DNA of 42,199 bases from Selenomonas ruminantium subsp. ruminantium ATCC 12561 (lineage in GTDB: Bacteria; Bacillota; Negativicutes; Selenomonadales; Selenomonadaceae): the NCBI RefSeq assembly GCF_000424065.1, contig NZ_KE384129.1:1-42199 (forward strand), read 5' to 3'. This document shows positions 32,817 to 42,158 of this stretch, one piece after another. The notes beneath the pieces were generated by a model. It had not been told where the DNA came from. It did no database searches and was given only the letters and a program-made list of their open reading frames with translations. The stretch's first letter is position 1. Every line of letters starts with the position of its first letter. A program made the translations under genes and the position numbers.

Positions 32817-34403
32817 TCAAATAGCGTAGAAATTGACCAGCTTGGCATCAATGATACCATCAATACCTTTGACATCTTTAAGCACACTTGCCGGAATGTC
32901 ATGGTCAATGGTCAGCACCATCAAACTCGTGCCTTCCACTTCCGTCTTGCCCACCTGCATGCCGGAAATGTTGATGCCATGCACACCAAGGAAAGTACCA
33001 ATCGTACCGATAACACCCGGTTTGTTGATGTGCGGGCAAACGAGGATGCGCGCCTGCGGATCAACGTCCACACGAAACTTGTTGATGCGCACGATGCGGG
33101 CTTCACTGCCAAAGAGCGTGCCCTGTACCGTGAGGTTCTTGCCGCCGCCAATATCGGCTTTGACCGTAATGAGGTTGGCAAAGTCTTCGGCTTCTTTCTT
33201 CTTGACTTCCGTCACCTTGATGCCGCGTTCTTTAGCAAGACCCGGTGCGTTGACGTAGTTTACATCGTTTTCCATAATGGGATTCAAGAGGCCTTTGATT
33301 ACAGCCGTGGTCAGCATGCCCGTGTTGACTTCGGTAATCTCGCCGTTATAGGTAACCTCAACCTTTTTGACCGGTGCTTCAGCCAGCGAAGCAACCGTGC
33401 CGCCCAGACGTTCAGCCAGCGTAAGATAAGGAGCAATAACCTTCATCACCTGCGGAGAAACCGGCGCCATATTGACTGCCGTTGCCACCGGTTCACCCTT
33501 GAGGGCTGCCAGAATGCCTTCGGATACATCCAAGGATACGCCAACCTGGGCTTCCACCGTGGATGCACCCAGATGCGGCGTCAGCACAATGCCCGGCACA
33601 CCGACGAGAGGATGGTCCGCACCGACAGGCTCACTAGTGAATACGTCAATTGCCGCGCCAGCCACAATACCCTGTTTCACGGCTTCGGCCAAATCTTCTT
33701 CAACGATAATACCGCCGCGGGCACAGTTCACCAGGCGTACGCCCTTTTTCATCTTCTTCATCTGTTCCATGCCAATCATGCCCTTGGTGTCCGGGGTCAG
33801 CGGCATATGCACCGTGATGAAGTCCGACTGGGTGATGACATCTTCAAGCGTGCCCACGGTCACGCCCAAATCCTTGGCACGGTCTTCGTTGATATAGGGG
33901 TCATAAGCGATGACATTCATATCGAAAGCCATGGCCCTTTTGGCTACGCCGGAACCGATACGGCCCATGCCGATAACGCCCAGCGTCTTATTCCGCAGTT
34001 CCACGCCCACATACTGCTTGCGATTCCACTCGCCCTTCTGCATGGTTTCATTGGCAATGGGGATATTGCGGGACATGGCCAGCATCATGGCCATGGTATG
34101 TTCCGTAGCGGCGATGGTATTGCCGCCGGGAGAGTTGATGACGATAATGCCCTTGGCCGTAGCTGCCGGAATGTCGATATTATCCACGCCGACACCAGCA
34201 CGGCCGATTATCTTGAGCTTCTCTGCCCGGCTTATGACTTCAGCCGTCACCTTAGAGGCAGAACGCACCATCAATGCATCATACTGCGGAATAATCTCCA
34301 GCAGTTCCTCAGCGGAAATCTTGTCCCGCACATCTACTTCAAACTCCTTCTGCAAAAGCTCAATGCCCTTGGGCGAAATGCCATCAGCAGCCAAAACCTT
34401 CAT
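32817..34403 (-). CDS. serA: D-3-phosphoglycerate dehydrogenase (long form)
   Basis: 528-residue NAD enzyme starting serine synthesis from 3-phosphoglycerate. The Rossmann loop is GVIGMGRIGSG, and catalytic segments are LVNCARGG and LTPHLGAST. The long form adds an intervening domain and a C-terminal ACT domain (from about 455, GVIGTIGTFLGVHGINI), often used for feedback sensing of serine. ATG 34403 is preferred because GGAG is then 8 nt away; the ATG two codons earlier would be only 2 nt from it. It has its own promoter and terminator. The trp operon and serC are the neighbours on the other side of a repeat element. Confidence 0.95.
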   Translation of the reverse strand: MKVLAADGISPKGIELLQKEFEVDVRDKISAEELLEIIPQYDALMVRSASKVTAEVISRAEKLKIIGRAGVGVDNIDIPAATAKGIIVINSPGGNTIAATEHTMAMMLAMSRNIPIANETMQKGEWNRKQYVGVELRNKTLGVIGMGRIGSGVAKRAMAFDMNVIAYDPYINEDRAKDLGVTVGTLEDVITQSDFITVHMPLTPDTKGMIGMEQMKKMKKGVRLVNCARGGIIVEEDLAEAVKQGIVAGAAIDVFTSEPVGADHPLVGVPGIVLTPHLGASTVEAQVGVSLDVSEGILAALKGEPVATAVNMAPVSPQVMKVIAPYLTLAERLGGTVASLAEAPVKKVEVTYNGEITEVNTGMLTTAVIKGLLNPIMENDVNYVNAPGLAKERGIKVTEVKKKEAEDFANLITVKADIGGGKNLTVQGTLFGSEARIVRINKFRVDVDPQARILVCPHINKPGVIGTIGTFLGVHGINISGMQVGKTEVEGTSLMVLTIDHDIPASVLKDVKGIDGIIDAKLVNFYAI

Positions 34404-34439
34404 ATCCATCGCTCCTTATAATCAAAATAACACTATTCC

Positions 34440-34468
34440 ATTATAGTTTATCCATTTCGCAGTAGCAA
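34440..34468 (-). promoter_or_regulatory. Promoter of serA
   Basis: TTGCTA (34468-34463), 17 bp, then a perfect TATAAT (34445-34440), 37 bp before the serA start. Confidence 0.75.
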
Positions 34469-34539
34469 GTGTATTTTACCAAAAAACAAATTTTATTTCT
34501 AAGTTTAGTTTTATGCTATTAATTCACACTTTATGTAAC

Positions 34540-35144
34540 AAATTGCAGTTTGTCGGGAGTTCAATTCGTGGTAAAGGTATCTTGTTCATACGTGGTCAGG
34601 GGCGAACGGGGAGTACTTTTTCTGTTTCCCGCTAAACGACCCCTTCGGCCAATAGCGCTGTCCAGTTACCTGCGCCGGGCAGGCCAACGGCGCTGCTTTC
34701 AGCGTATTTGCTTAGCTACCTCCTACAGGGGCCGGCCTTCACTTCGTTCAGGCAGTCGCTCCTAACAGAAAAAGCACTCCCCGTTCGCCCCAAGTTACGG
34801 ATTAGCTTATTGCCACGAACTCGTTGCTCCCGTAACAAGAACATCGATGTACTTGTTGCTTATCACTGCGAAAGTAACAGCTGGTACGGACATCACTCAG
34901 GGCGGAGGTGGTGATGCTTTTCGCCGTGGAACGACTGTCCGAACGTAGTGAGGACTGGCCCACAAACGGCATAGACTAAATACTGGGCTGAACATACGCG
35001 CCGCCGGTCTTGCCCGGCGCAGGTGACTAAAAAGCTCATACATTTCCTTGTGGGTCATTTCGTGCAACGGCGAAAAGCATTACCACCTCTGCCCAAACTG
35101 AGCTGTAACAAAAAAATTCAGCACGTACTGGCAAACTGCAATTT
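34540..35144. repeat. Composite palindromic repeat element (non-coding)
   Basis: About 605 bp flanked by 13-bp terminal inverted repeats (AAATTGCAGTTTG at 34540-34552, its complement at 35132-35144). It consists of two related modules in opposite orientation. Each has a long stem (left 26 bp at 34601-34626/34764-34789, one mismatch; right 27 bp at 34900-34926/35068-35094, two mismatches) and a shared core ACCTGCGCCGGGCA (34668-34681; inverted at 35011-35024). A second shared stretch is of the form CACT-CGTTC-G-CAGTCG. The open frames inside are short and unlike proteins. A truncated copy of the left module lies at 40740. It sits between the trpA terminator and the serA promoter. A MITE-like mobile repeat or a structured RNA locus is possible. 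Confidence 0.75.
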
Positions 35145-35149
35145 TTCAT

Positions 35150-35184
35150 GAAAAAGCCCGAGGAAACATCTTTTTCCTCGGGCT
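35150..35184 (-). terminator. Terminator of the trpDCBA operon
   Basis: A 12-bp perfect stem, AGCCCGAGGAAA with TTTCCTCGGGCT (35155-35166/35173-35184), followed by TTTTTCATG on the minus strand, four bases after the trpA stop. Confidence 0.9.
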
Positions 35185-35188
35185 GCAT

Positions 35189-35962
35189 TTATAGCAAATT
35201 TCTCGGATGCATAGACTTCACATAAGCCCCCACATACTCCGGCGCATCCTTCCCATATTTTTCGAGCAGTTTCACAATCGCCGACCCCACAATCACGCCG
35301 TCGGCAATCTGGGCCATGCGTTTGGACTGGTCAGGATTGGCAATACCAAAGCCAATGGCGCAGGGCACATCCGTAACCTTGCGGATTTCCTCCACCATTT
35401 CCGTCAGATTCGTGGTGATTTCCTTGCGCACACCGGTAACGCCCAGGCTGCTGACCACATAGATAAAGCCCGTGGCTTCTTTGGCAATCATAGCGATGCG
35501 TTCATGGGACGTCGGTGCAATCATGGAAATCAAATCCACACCGTACTTTTCGCTAAGGGCCGCAAATTCTTCTTTTTCCTCATAGGGCAAGTCCGGCAGG
35601 ATAAGGCCATCAATCCCCACTTCCTGACATTTGGCAAAGAAATCCTCCCCGCCATAGGAGAACACCACATTGGCATAGGTCATAAAGACCAACGGAATCG
35701 TGACTTCCTGCCGCAGTTCCTTGACCATTTTGAAAATCTTGTTGGTATTGACGCCATTTTTTAATGCACCCAATGTGGAACGCTGAATTACCGGCCCCTC
35801 GGCTGTGGGGTCAGAGAAGGGAATCCCCAGTTCGATAAGGTCAGCGCCGTTATCCACAGCCGCCTTAATCGCAGCCTTGCTCGTTTCCATATCGGGAAAA
35901 CCGCAGGTAAAAAAGGGAATAAAGGCTTTGCCGTTTTTGAATGCGTTTGCAATATTACTCAT
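35189..35962 (-). CDS. trpA: Tryptophan synthase alpha subunit
   Basis: 257-residue TIM barrel that cleaves indole-3-glycerol phosphate to indole, passing it through a tunnel to TrpB. Motifs: [12 protein letters not shown] at the start, [16 protein letters not shown] with the catalytic Asp, and the phosphate-binding VVGSAIV near the end. ATG 35962 has GGAGG 6 nt upstream and overlaps the trpB end by 8 bp; the open frame before it lies inside trpB. Last gene of the operon. Confidence 0.95.
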   Translation of the reverse strand: MSNIANAFKNGKAFIPFFTCGFPDMETSKAAIKAAVDNGADLIELGIPFSDPTAEGPVIQRSTLGALKNGVNTNKIFKMVKELRQEVTIPLVFMTYANVVFSYGGEDFFAKCQEVGIDGLILPDLPYEEKEEFAALSEKYGVDLISMIAPTSHERIAMIAKEATGFIYVVSSLGVTGVRKEITTNLTEMVEEIRKVTDVPCAIGFGIANPDQSKRMAQIADGVIVGSAIVKLLEKYGKDAPEYVGAYVKSMHPRNLL

Positions 35963-37145
35963 GAATATCCTCCCCCCGATAGCGGGCAATGGCGGCACAA
36001 TCCTTGTCGCCCCGTCCAGATACCGTTACAACGATGATTTTGTTCTTGTCCAGTTGCGGTGCCAGTTTCATGGCATGGGCGATGGCATGGGAGGATTCAA
36101 TCGCAGGGATAATACCCTCCGTCCGCGAGAGGTATTCAAACGCCTCCACCGCTTCATCATCAGTAATCGCCACATACTCTGCCCGCCCGATATCATGCAA
36201 GTGGGCGTGTTCCGGGCCAACACCGGGATAGTCAAGGCCTGCTGAAATGGAATACACCGGTGCAATCTGACCGTTTTCGTCCTGACAGAAATAGGATTTC
36301 ATGCCGTGGAAAATCCCCACACGGCCTGTATTGATGGTCGCCGCCGTCTCAAAGGTGTCAATGCCCCTGCCGGCAGCTTCACAGCCAATCAGTCGTACCT
36401 GCTCATCCTCAATGAAGTGATAGAAACTGCCGATGGCATTGGAGCCACCGCCCACACAGGCCAGCACCGCATCCGGCAGGCGACCTTCTTTCTCTAACAT
36501 CTGACTTTTGATTTCCTGCGAGATAACCGCCTGAAAGTCGCGGACAATCGTCGGGAACGGGTGCGGCCCCATAACGGAACCTAAGCAATAATGGGTATCG
36601 CTGATGCGGGTCGTCCACTCGCGCATGGCTTCGGATACGGCATCTTTAAGCGTTGCTGTGCCGGACGTAACCGCTACAACCTTCGCTCCCAAAAGGCGCA
36701 TACGATAGACATTGAGTGCCTGCCGCTCCGTGTCCTCCTTGCCCATAAAGACCACACAGTCCATGCCCATCAGGGCCGCTGCGGTCGCCGTCGCCACACC
36801 GTGCTGACCAGCGCCGGTTTCAGCAATCAGGCGGGTCTTGCCCATCTTTTTCGCCAGTAGTGCCTGCCCCAGCACATTATTGATTTTATGGGCACCGGTA
36901 TGATTTAAGTCCTCGCGCTTGAGGTAGATTTTTGCGCCGCCCAAGTCACGGGTCATCTTCTCTGCATAATAGAGCCGTGACGGCCGGCCGGCATAGTCGT
37001 TTAAGAGTTCCGTAAGTTCCTTCTGGAACTGCGGGTCATTTTTATAGTGGTTATAGGCTTCTTCTAATTCGATAACGGCATTCATCAAGGTTTCGGGAAT
37101 GTACTGCCCGCCATGAATGCCAAATCTTCCCTGAGGATTGGTCAT
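35955..37145 (-). CDS. trpB: Tryptophan synthase beta subunit
   Basis: 396-residue PLP enzyme joining indole with L-serine to give tryptophan. The PLP lysine is in [18 protein letters not shown], the phosphate cup is GGGSNAIG, and the C-terminal VSGRGDKD is typical of TrpB1. Its start overlaps the trpC end by 4 bp (ATGA) and it overlaps trpA at the other end, so the subunits are translationally coupled. Its co-substrate serine is made by SerA and SerC, encoded on either side of this operon. Confidence 0.96.
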   Translation of the reverse strand: MTNPQGRFGIHGGQYIPETLMNAVIELEEAYNHYKNDPQFQKELTELLNDYAGRPSRLYYAEKMTRDLGGAKIYLKREDLNHTGAHKINNVLGQALLAKKMGKTRLIAETGAGQHGVATATAAALMGMDCVVFMGKEDTERQALNVYRMRLLGAKVVAVTSGTATLKDAVSEAMREWTTRISDTHYCLGSVMGPHPFPTIVRDFQAVISQEIKSQMLEKEGRLPDAVLACVGGGSNAIGSFYHFIEDEQVRLIGCEAAGRGIDTFETAATINTGRVGIFHGMKSYFCQDENGQIAPVYSISAGLDYPGVGPEHAHLHDIGRAEYVAITDDEAVEAFEYLSRTEGIIPAIESSHAIAHAMKLAPQLDKNKIIVVTVSGRGDKDCAAIARYRGEDIHE

Positions 37146-37948
37146 TGCAAACGCTCCTTTACTCTATCCGCAGCGGCATAAAACTCCGCTAGTTTTCCAT
37201 TCTTATCTTCCGCCCGCATCAGGGCTTCTCCCACCAGCACAGCGCTGGCGCCCATCTTCACAGCGGCTTTGACATCTTCTGCATCTTTGATGCCGCTTTC
37301 GGCTACAAAAATAATATCTGCAGGCACCAGTTCACGCAAGTTGGCACTATTATTGAGGTCTACGGAAAAATCCTTGAGATTGCGGTTATTGACGCCGATT
37401 ATCCGCGCCCCCGCATTTAAGGCCATCTTCACTTCTGCTTCATCATGGGCTTCCACCAACGCCGACAGCCCCAGCTTATCGCAGATGGCCAAGTATTTCC
37501 GAATCTGCTCCTCCGTAAGCAGGGCGCAAATCAAGAGCACCGCCGCCGCCCCCAAAAGCTTGGCTTCATAAATCATATATTCATCCACGGTGAAATCCTT
37601 GCGCAGGCAGGGAATGTTCACCGCCGCCGCAATCTCCCGCAGGTAAGCATCACTGCCTAAAAACTCGCGTGGCTCCGTCAATACGGAAATTGCATCAGCG
37701 CCGGCAACCTCGTATTCCTGGGCAATCTGCAAATAGGGAAAGTCCGGAGCAATAAGCCCTTTAGAAGGCGAAGCCTTCTTGCATTCGCAGATAAAGGACA
37801 GCTTCTTTTTCCGCAAGGCCTGTTCAAAGGCAAAATCCCCCTTGGGCAGCGCCAACGCTTCCTCACAGATTTGCGCAAGTGGCTTTTCTGCTTTCGCTGC
37901 CTCCACTCGTTCGCGGGCGTAACCTGCTAATCTCTTTAATACATTCAT
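37142..37948 (-). CDS. trpC: Indole-3-glycerol phosphate synthase
   Basis: 268-residue TIM barrel closing the indole ring from carboxyphenylamino-deoxyribulose phosphate. Family motifs: [15 protein letters not shown] with the catalytic Lys, [35 protein letters not shown] and VAESGI. It overlaps both trpD and trpB by 4 bp. No trpF gene is present; that step must be encoded elsewhere. Confidence 0.96.
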   Translation of the reverse strand: MNVLKRLAGYARERVEAAKAEKPLAQICEEALALPKGDFAFEQALRKKKLSFICECKKASPSKGLIAPDFPYLQIAQEYEVAGADAISVLTEPREFLGSDAYLREIAAAVNIPCLRKDFTVDEYMIYEAKLLGAAAVLLICALLTEEQIRKYLAICDKLGLSALVEAHDEAEVKMALNAGARIIGVNNRNLKDFSVDLNNSANLRELVPADIIFVAESGIKDAEDVKAAVKMGASAVLVGEALMRAEDKNGKLAEFYAAADRVKERLQ

Positions 37949-38976
37949 GCCACCGCCTGCACTTTCTGACTTATAGCGGCAAATTTCTCCAACGTTTCCA
38001 TAGCCTTGCCGGAGTCGATAAGCTCTGCCGCAAGTTCTACAGCATCAGCCAAAGTCGGCGCCTTATCGTTAATATAAAGCGCAGCCCCGGCGTTTAAGAG
38101 CACCGCATTGCGCTTATGCCCGCGCTCGCCCTGCAAAATACTGCGGGTAATTGCAGCGTTTTCCGCTGGCGTACCGCCCACCAAATCATCCTTCGTGCAG
38201 CGCTCCATACCGAAATCCTCCGGCTTAATGGTATAAGCCTTGACCCAGCCATCGCGGATTTCACAGACCGCCGTAGGCGCTGACAGGGAAATCTCATCCA
38301 ATTTATCCTTGCCGTAAACCACCATGCCCCGTTTAACACCAAGACTGCTGAGCACATGCGCGAGCGGTGCCACGAGGTATTCATCATAAACACCTAAGAG
38401 CTGGCGGGTCGGACTGCCGGGATTGGTCAGCGGGCCCAAGATATTAAACACCGTCCGCACGCCGAGTTCCTTGCGGATAGCGCCGACATATTTCATGGAA
38501 GTGTGATACTTCTGGGCAAAGAAGAAACACATGCCCACTTCATCGAGCAGTTTCTTGCACATCTCCGGGCTTTGCTCGATATTGACGCCCAGCGCCTCCA
38601 GACAATCTGCCGTGCCGCATTTGGAGGATGCTGCCCGATTGCCATGCTTGGCGACTTTTACGCCGCCCGCAGCCGCAACTAAACTTGCCGTGGTGGAGAT
38701 ATTAAAGCTCTGAGAGTGATCGCCGCCGGTACCGACAATATCGCAGATATCCATTCCCGTGTCCACTTTTGTCGCATGGTCACGCATCGCCGCCGCACAG
38801 CCGGCGATTTCCTCCGTGGTTTCCGCACGCGCACTCTTGGTGGAAAGTGCCGCCAGGAACGCCGCATTCTGCGTAGGACTAGTCTTGCCGCTCATAATCT
38901 CATTCATCACGGCGTAAGCTTCATCGTAAGTCAAATCCTCTTTGCTGACAATCTTTACAATAGCCTGCTCAATCAT
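37945..38976 (-). CDS. trpD: Anthranilate phosphoribosyltransferase
   Basis: 343-residue enzyme transferring phosphoribose from PRPP to anthranilate. The PRPP loop is [17 protein letters not shown], followed by [21 protein letters not shown] and [12 protein letters not shown] 38976 has AAGGAGG 7 nt upstream; the longer open frame to 39069 runs back through the T-box terminator and is not used. It is the first gene after the T-box leader. trpE and trpG are not in this window. Confidence 0.95.
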   Translation of the reverse strand: MIEQAIVKIVSKEDLTYDEAYAVMNEIMSGKTSPTQNAAFLAALSTKSARAETTEEIAGCAAAMRDHATKVDTGMDICDIVGTGGDHSQSFNISTTASLVAAAGGVKVAKHGNRAASSKCGTADCLEALGVNIEQSPEMCKKLLDEVGMCFFFAQKYHTSMKYVGAIRKELGVRTVFNILGPLTNPGSPTRQLLGVYDEYLVAPLAHVLSSLGVKRGMVVYGKDKLDEISLSAPTAVCEIRDGWVKAYTIKPEDFGMERCTKDDLVGGTPAENAAITRSILQGERGHKRNAVLLNAGAALYINDKAPTLADAVELAAELIDSGKAMETLEKFAAISQKVQAVA

Positions 38977-39028
38977 GGTAAATCCTCCTTCGATACAAAA
39001 ACTCCGGCACGGTTCTGCCATAACCCAG

Positions 39029-39071
39029 GCAAAATAAAACGCCCTTGACAGAACAATCCATTCTATCAAGG
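39029..39071 (-). terminator. T-box regulated terminator
   Basis: An 11-bp stem, CCTTGATAGAA with TTCTGTCAAGG (39061-39071/39043-39053, one G-U pair), then GCGTTTTATTTT. It lies between the T-box sequence and the trpD ribosome site, so it is the switchable terminator. Confidence 0.88.
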
Positions 39072-39330
39072 ACGAAAAGTTTTCACACTATCCGCGGTGC
39101 CACCTTGTTTTCATGGCTTTCAGCCATGCGCTTTGCAGGATACAACCATATCCCCGGAAACTCACGCGTTCCTCACGTTGCAGAATACTCTGATTTGACC
39201 TGTCAAACCATTTGACTGCACCCTCAGCGGTCCATTTGACCATCCGTTTCTTGCCTGACTTCCAGCAACGCAGGCTCTCTGTAAAGGCGTAAAAGCCGTT
39301 ATCTCCGCTTCATCGGTTTAGGTCACTACG
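39029..39330 (-). promoter_or_regulatory. tRNA-Trp T-box riboswitch of trpDCBA
   Basis: The T-box sequence AAGGTGGCACCGCGGA lies at 39091-39106 on the minus strand, with stem I upstream (AGAGAG, then GTTGCTGGAAG loop) and a terminator downstream. The antiterminator bulge reads TGGC, which would pair with a tRNA ending GCCA; discriminator G is what bacterial tRNA-Trp has. Candidate UGG specifiers are at 39234-39232 and 39210-39208; I could not decide between them. Uncharged tRNA-Trp would keep the operon on. Confidence 0.92.
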
Positions 39331-39393
39331 ATAAAATAATCTTACAATATTATTTATCGCAGTTCCTTATTGTTTAATTTTGAAATTGATGTA

Positions 39394-39422
39394 AGCTTAT
39401 CATTATTCCGCAGGTATGTCAA
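39394..39422 (-). promoter_or_regulatory. Promoter of the trp operon
   Basis: A consensus TTGACA (39422-39417), 17 bp, then the weak -10 TAAGCT (39399-39394). The start would fall about 60 bp before T-box stem I. An AT-rich hairpin (39329-39340/39349-39359) precedes stem I. Confidence 0.55.
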
Positions 39423-39504
39423 GATATTTTTCGTAAATCTGTAAAATTTATCTTTTCAGTTTCGCCATCTGTATTTTATAGAGGAACAATATTTGTTTTT
39501 GCCC

Positions 39505-39533
39505 TTGCTTTTATAAAAAATTAGGGGTAAAAT
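39505..39533 (+). promoter_or_regulatory. Promoter of serC
   Basis: TTGCTT (39505-39510), 17 bp, then TAAAAT (39528-39533), 58 bp before the serC start and divergent from the trp promoter. Confidence 0.65.
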
Positions 39534-39591
39534 AAAGAAAAATATCCGCTATATGTAACATTGTAAGTTTTTTACTTTTAGGAGGTACTCC

Positions 39592-40683
39592 ATGGAAGCA
39601 AATCGCGTATATAACTTTAACCCCGGCCCGGCTACCCTGCCCCTGTCGGTACTCAAGGAAGCACAGGCAGAATTCTTAAACTTCGGTGACAGCGGCATGT
39701 CCATTCTGGAAATCAGCCATCGTGCTAAGCCCTATGCCGCCGTGCATGCGCAGGCAAAAGCCGATATCAAGGAACTCATGGGCCTCGGCGATGATTACGA
39801 AGTCCTGTTCTGTCAGGGCGGTGCCAGCCAGCAATTCGCCATGATTCCGCTGAACTTTGCAAGCACAGACCACCCCGGCAGCTATGTCCTGTCCGGCAGT
39901 TTTGCCTCCAAAGCCTACAAAGAGGCGGAACTCTTAGGCGTAGGCGAAATCGCCGCTTCCAGCAAGGACAGGGATTTCAAGCATATTCCCATTCAGGAAG
40001 AACTCAAAATCAATCCGAATGCTGCCTATGTGCACCTTTGCTATAACAATACCATTTACGGTACGGAATACCACTACATTCCTGAAACAAACGGCGTGCC
40101 CCTCTTTGCCGATATGTCCTCGGACATGCTCTCTCGCCCGCTCGACTTCAAGAAATTCGATTTCATCTACGCTGGCGTGCAAAAGAACTTAGGCCCCGCT
40201 GGTGTCGTGCTCGTCGTTGCCAAGAAAGAACTGCTCGCCAAGAGCCCCAAAACTCTGCCGACCATGTTCCGTTACAGCACCTTCCTCGAAAAAGATTCCC
40301 TCTACAACACGCCGCCTGCTTTCTGCATCTATATGGTCGGCAAAGTTGCCGCCTGGATTAAGGCTGAAGGCGGCCTTGAGGAAATGGCTAAACGCAACAA
40401 AAAGAAAGCCGCTGTGGTTTACGATGCTATCGACAATTCCGACGGTTTCTACAAAGGCCATGCCGACAAGGACAGCCGTTCTTTCATGAACGTCACCTTC
40501 CGCCTGCCCTCTGAAGAACTCGAAGCAAAATTCGTAAAAGAAGCTCTTGAGCAGGGCCTTAGCGGTGTCAAAGGCCACCGCAGCGTCGGCGGCATGCGCG
40601 CCTCCATCTACAACGCAATGCCCTATGAAGGCGCTGAAAAACTCGCCCAGTTCATGGATAAGTTCCGCAAAGAAAACGCATAA
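39592..40683 (+). CDS. serC: Phosphoserine aminotransferase
   Basis: 363-residue PLP enzyme, second step of serine synthesis. It starts with the family opening VYNFNPGPATLP, has FCQGGASQQFAMIPLN, the PLP lysine in YAGVQKNLGPAG, and the C-terminal GHRSVGGMRASIYNA. ATG 39592 has TAGGAGG 6 nt upstream. It is a single-gene unit with its own promoter and terminator, divergent from the trp operon. With serA it makes the serine used by TrpB. No serB is in the window. Confidence 0.96.
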   Translation: MEANRVYNFNPGPATLPLSVLKEAQAEFLNFGDSGMSILEISHRAKPYAAVHAQAKADIKELMGLGDDYEVLFCQGGASQQFAMIPLNFASTDHPGSYVLSGSFASKAYKEAELLGVGEIAASSKDRDFKHIPIQEELKINPNAAYVHLCYNNTIYGTEYHYIPETNGVPLFADMSSDMLSRPLDFKKFDFIYAGVQKNLGPAGVVLVVAKKELLAKSPKTLPTMFRYSTFLEKDSLYNTPPAFCIYMVGKVAAWIKAEGGLEEMAKRNKKKAAVVYDAIDNSDGFYKGHADKDSRSFMNVTFRLPSEELEAKFVKEALEQGLSGVKGHRSVGGMRASIYNAMPYEGAEKLAQFMDKFRKENA

Positions 40684-40701
40684 GGTTACTATTTTGTTCA
40701 T

Positions 40702-40733
40702 AGCTGACTCGTCAATTGACGGGTCAGCTTTTT
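40702..40733 (+). terminator. Terminator of serC
   Basis: A 14-bp hairpin, AGCTGACTCGTCAA with TTGACGGGTCAGCT (40702-40729, central bases would form the loop), then TTTT on the plus strand. Confidence 0.85.
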
Positions 40734-40739
40734 AGGTTA

Positions 40740-40819
40740 CAATTGCAGTTTATCGGAGAGTTCGTGATAAATGTATCCAGTTCATACGTTGTCAGTGGCG
40801 AACGGGGAGTACTTTTTCC
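40740..40819 (+). repeat. Truncated copy of the palindromic repeat element
   Basis: About 80 bp matching the left end of the element at 34540-34625: AATTGCAGTTT, then TTCATACGT and GGCGAACGGGGAGTACTTTTT, with small indels between. The rest of the module is missing. The end of the match lies inside the 3' end of the next gene. Confidence 0.8.
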
Positions 40820-41364
40820 ACCACATAGGCATAAGGTGCCGTCCGCGCATGATTGAGCAGACGATAACAACCAACTGTATAATTCTTTTTCGACAACACG
40901 GCGAAAAATTCCTCTAAACTGGCCGCTTCCTGTGCCCCTGCCGCATGTCCGGGATAGGCGACAATCACGCATACTCCATTACAGTTCAGCTTGTCCAATA
41001 CCTGCTTTACCGCGGTCATCGTGCTTTCCGTCTTGGTGGTAACACAATGCTCCTCGCCAGGCAGATAGCCAAGATTAAACATCGCTACATCAATAGGCTC
41101 GGACACCAATTCGGCAATTTTATCGTGACTAGCTAAAACATAATTAATCCGCCCAGCATATTTAGCGGTTAGCACCCGCGTATTGTTTAGCGCCGTTTCC
41201 TGAATATCAAAGGCATAGATTTTTGCCTCATCGACAGTATGCTCTGCCAAAAACAGCGTATCATGTCCATTGCCGGCGGTTGCATCTACTACTGTCCGTG
41301 CATTTTTTAGTGCAGGTTCTATGGCTGCCTTAACCAAATTCAATACATTGCTTACCGTTTGCAA
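40792..41364 (-). CDS. mnmM: MnmM/YtqB-family SAM-dependent tRNA methyltransferase
   Basis: 190-residue class I methyltransferase of the YtqB group, whose Bacillus and Staphylococcus members (MnmM) methylate the wobble uridine 5-aminomethyl group of tRNAs. SAM motif I is VDATAGNGHDTLFLAE; motif IV is MFNLGYLPG, followed by TTKTESTMTA and VIVAYPGHAAGAQEA, all typical. TTG 41364 has AGGAGG 7 nt upstream. The last residues (VEKVLPVRH) are read from the repeat at 40740-40819, so the native C-terminal tip seems to have been replaced. It lies behind a terminator-like hairpin after pyrR. Confidence 0.85.
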   Translation of the reverse strand: MQTVSNVLNLVKAAIEPALKNARTVVDATAGNGHDTLFLAEHTVDEAKIYAFDIQETALNNTRVLTAKYAGRINYVLASHDKIAELVSEPIDVAMFNLGYLPGEEHCVTTKTESTMTAVKQVLDKLNCNGVCVIVAYPGHAAGAQEAASLEEFFAVLSKKNYTVGCYRLLNHARTAPYAYVVEKVLPVRH

Positions 41365-41378
41365 GACTTTTCCTCCTA

Positions 41379-41416
41379 TAAAAAAGCCAAAGCAGAAAAA
41401 GCTCTCTGCCCTGGCT
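41379..41416 (-). terminator. Terminator between pyrR and mnmM
   Basis: A 12-bp stem, AGCCAGGGCAGA with TCTGCTTTGGCT (41405-41416/41385-41396, two G-U pairs), then TTTTTT, immediately followed by the AGGAGG of mnmM. Either mnmM lives on readthrough, or its promoter lies within this stretch. Confidence 0.8.
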
Positions 41417-41429
41417 ACACATTCTAAAT

Positions 41430-42005
<576 letters not shown>

Positions 42006-42158
42006 TTATAAAAAGCCATAAACCTTCCGTAGAAAGTTAACTTTTATGTTCCATTCCTCATTCACCGCGTCCGCTTTTGCCGTCCTGAAGAACAGACTAC
42101 TCTCACGTTTGATATAACGCTCCAGAGGCTTAAATTCCCGACTAACGAATCGGTACAT
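42006..42158 (-). CDS. Possible 50-aa small protein upstream of pyrR
   Basis: A 50-codon frame (ATG 42158 to TAA 42006) encodes a basic, amphipathic-helix-like peptide (MYRFVSREFK through LRKVYGFL) that ends 21 bp before pyrR. It has no clear ribosome site, and a TGA in the same frame lies 27 bp upstream of the ATG. It could be a real small gene, a gene remnant or chance. Confidence 0.25.
   Translation of the reverse strand: MYRFVSREFKPLERYIKRESSLFFRTAKADAVNEEWNIKVNFLRKVYGFL

Noticed and set aside
32736-34421. 561-codon open frame antisense to serA
   Set aside because: Mirror of the serA reading frame with His/Arg-rich composition; serA itself is unambiguous with promoter, ribosome site and terminator.
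34550-34914. Two short plus-strand frames inside the palindromic element as possible genes
   Set aside because: They run through the inverted-repeat arms, are Arg/Ser-rich and low in protein character, and lack start sites. The repeat structure explains the DNA better.
38977-39069. N-terminal extension of TrpD
   Set aside because: It runs through the T-box terminator; the ATG at 38976 has a strong ribosome site and the family N-terminus.
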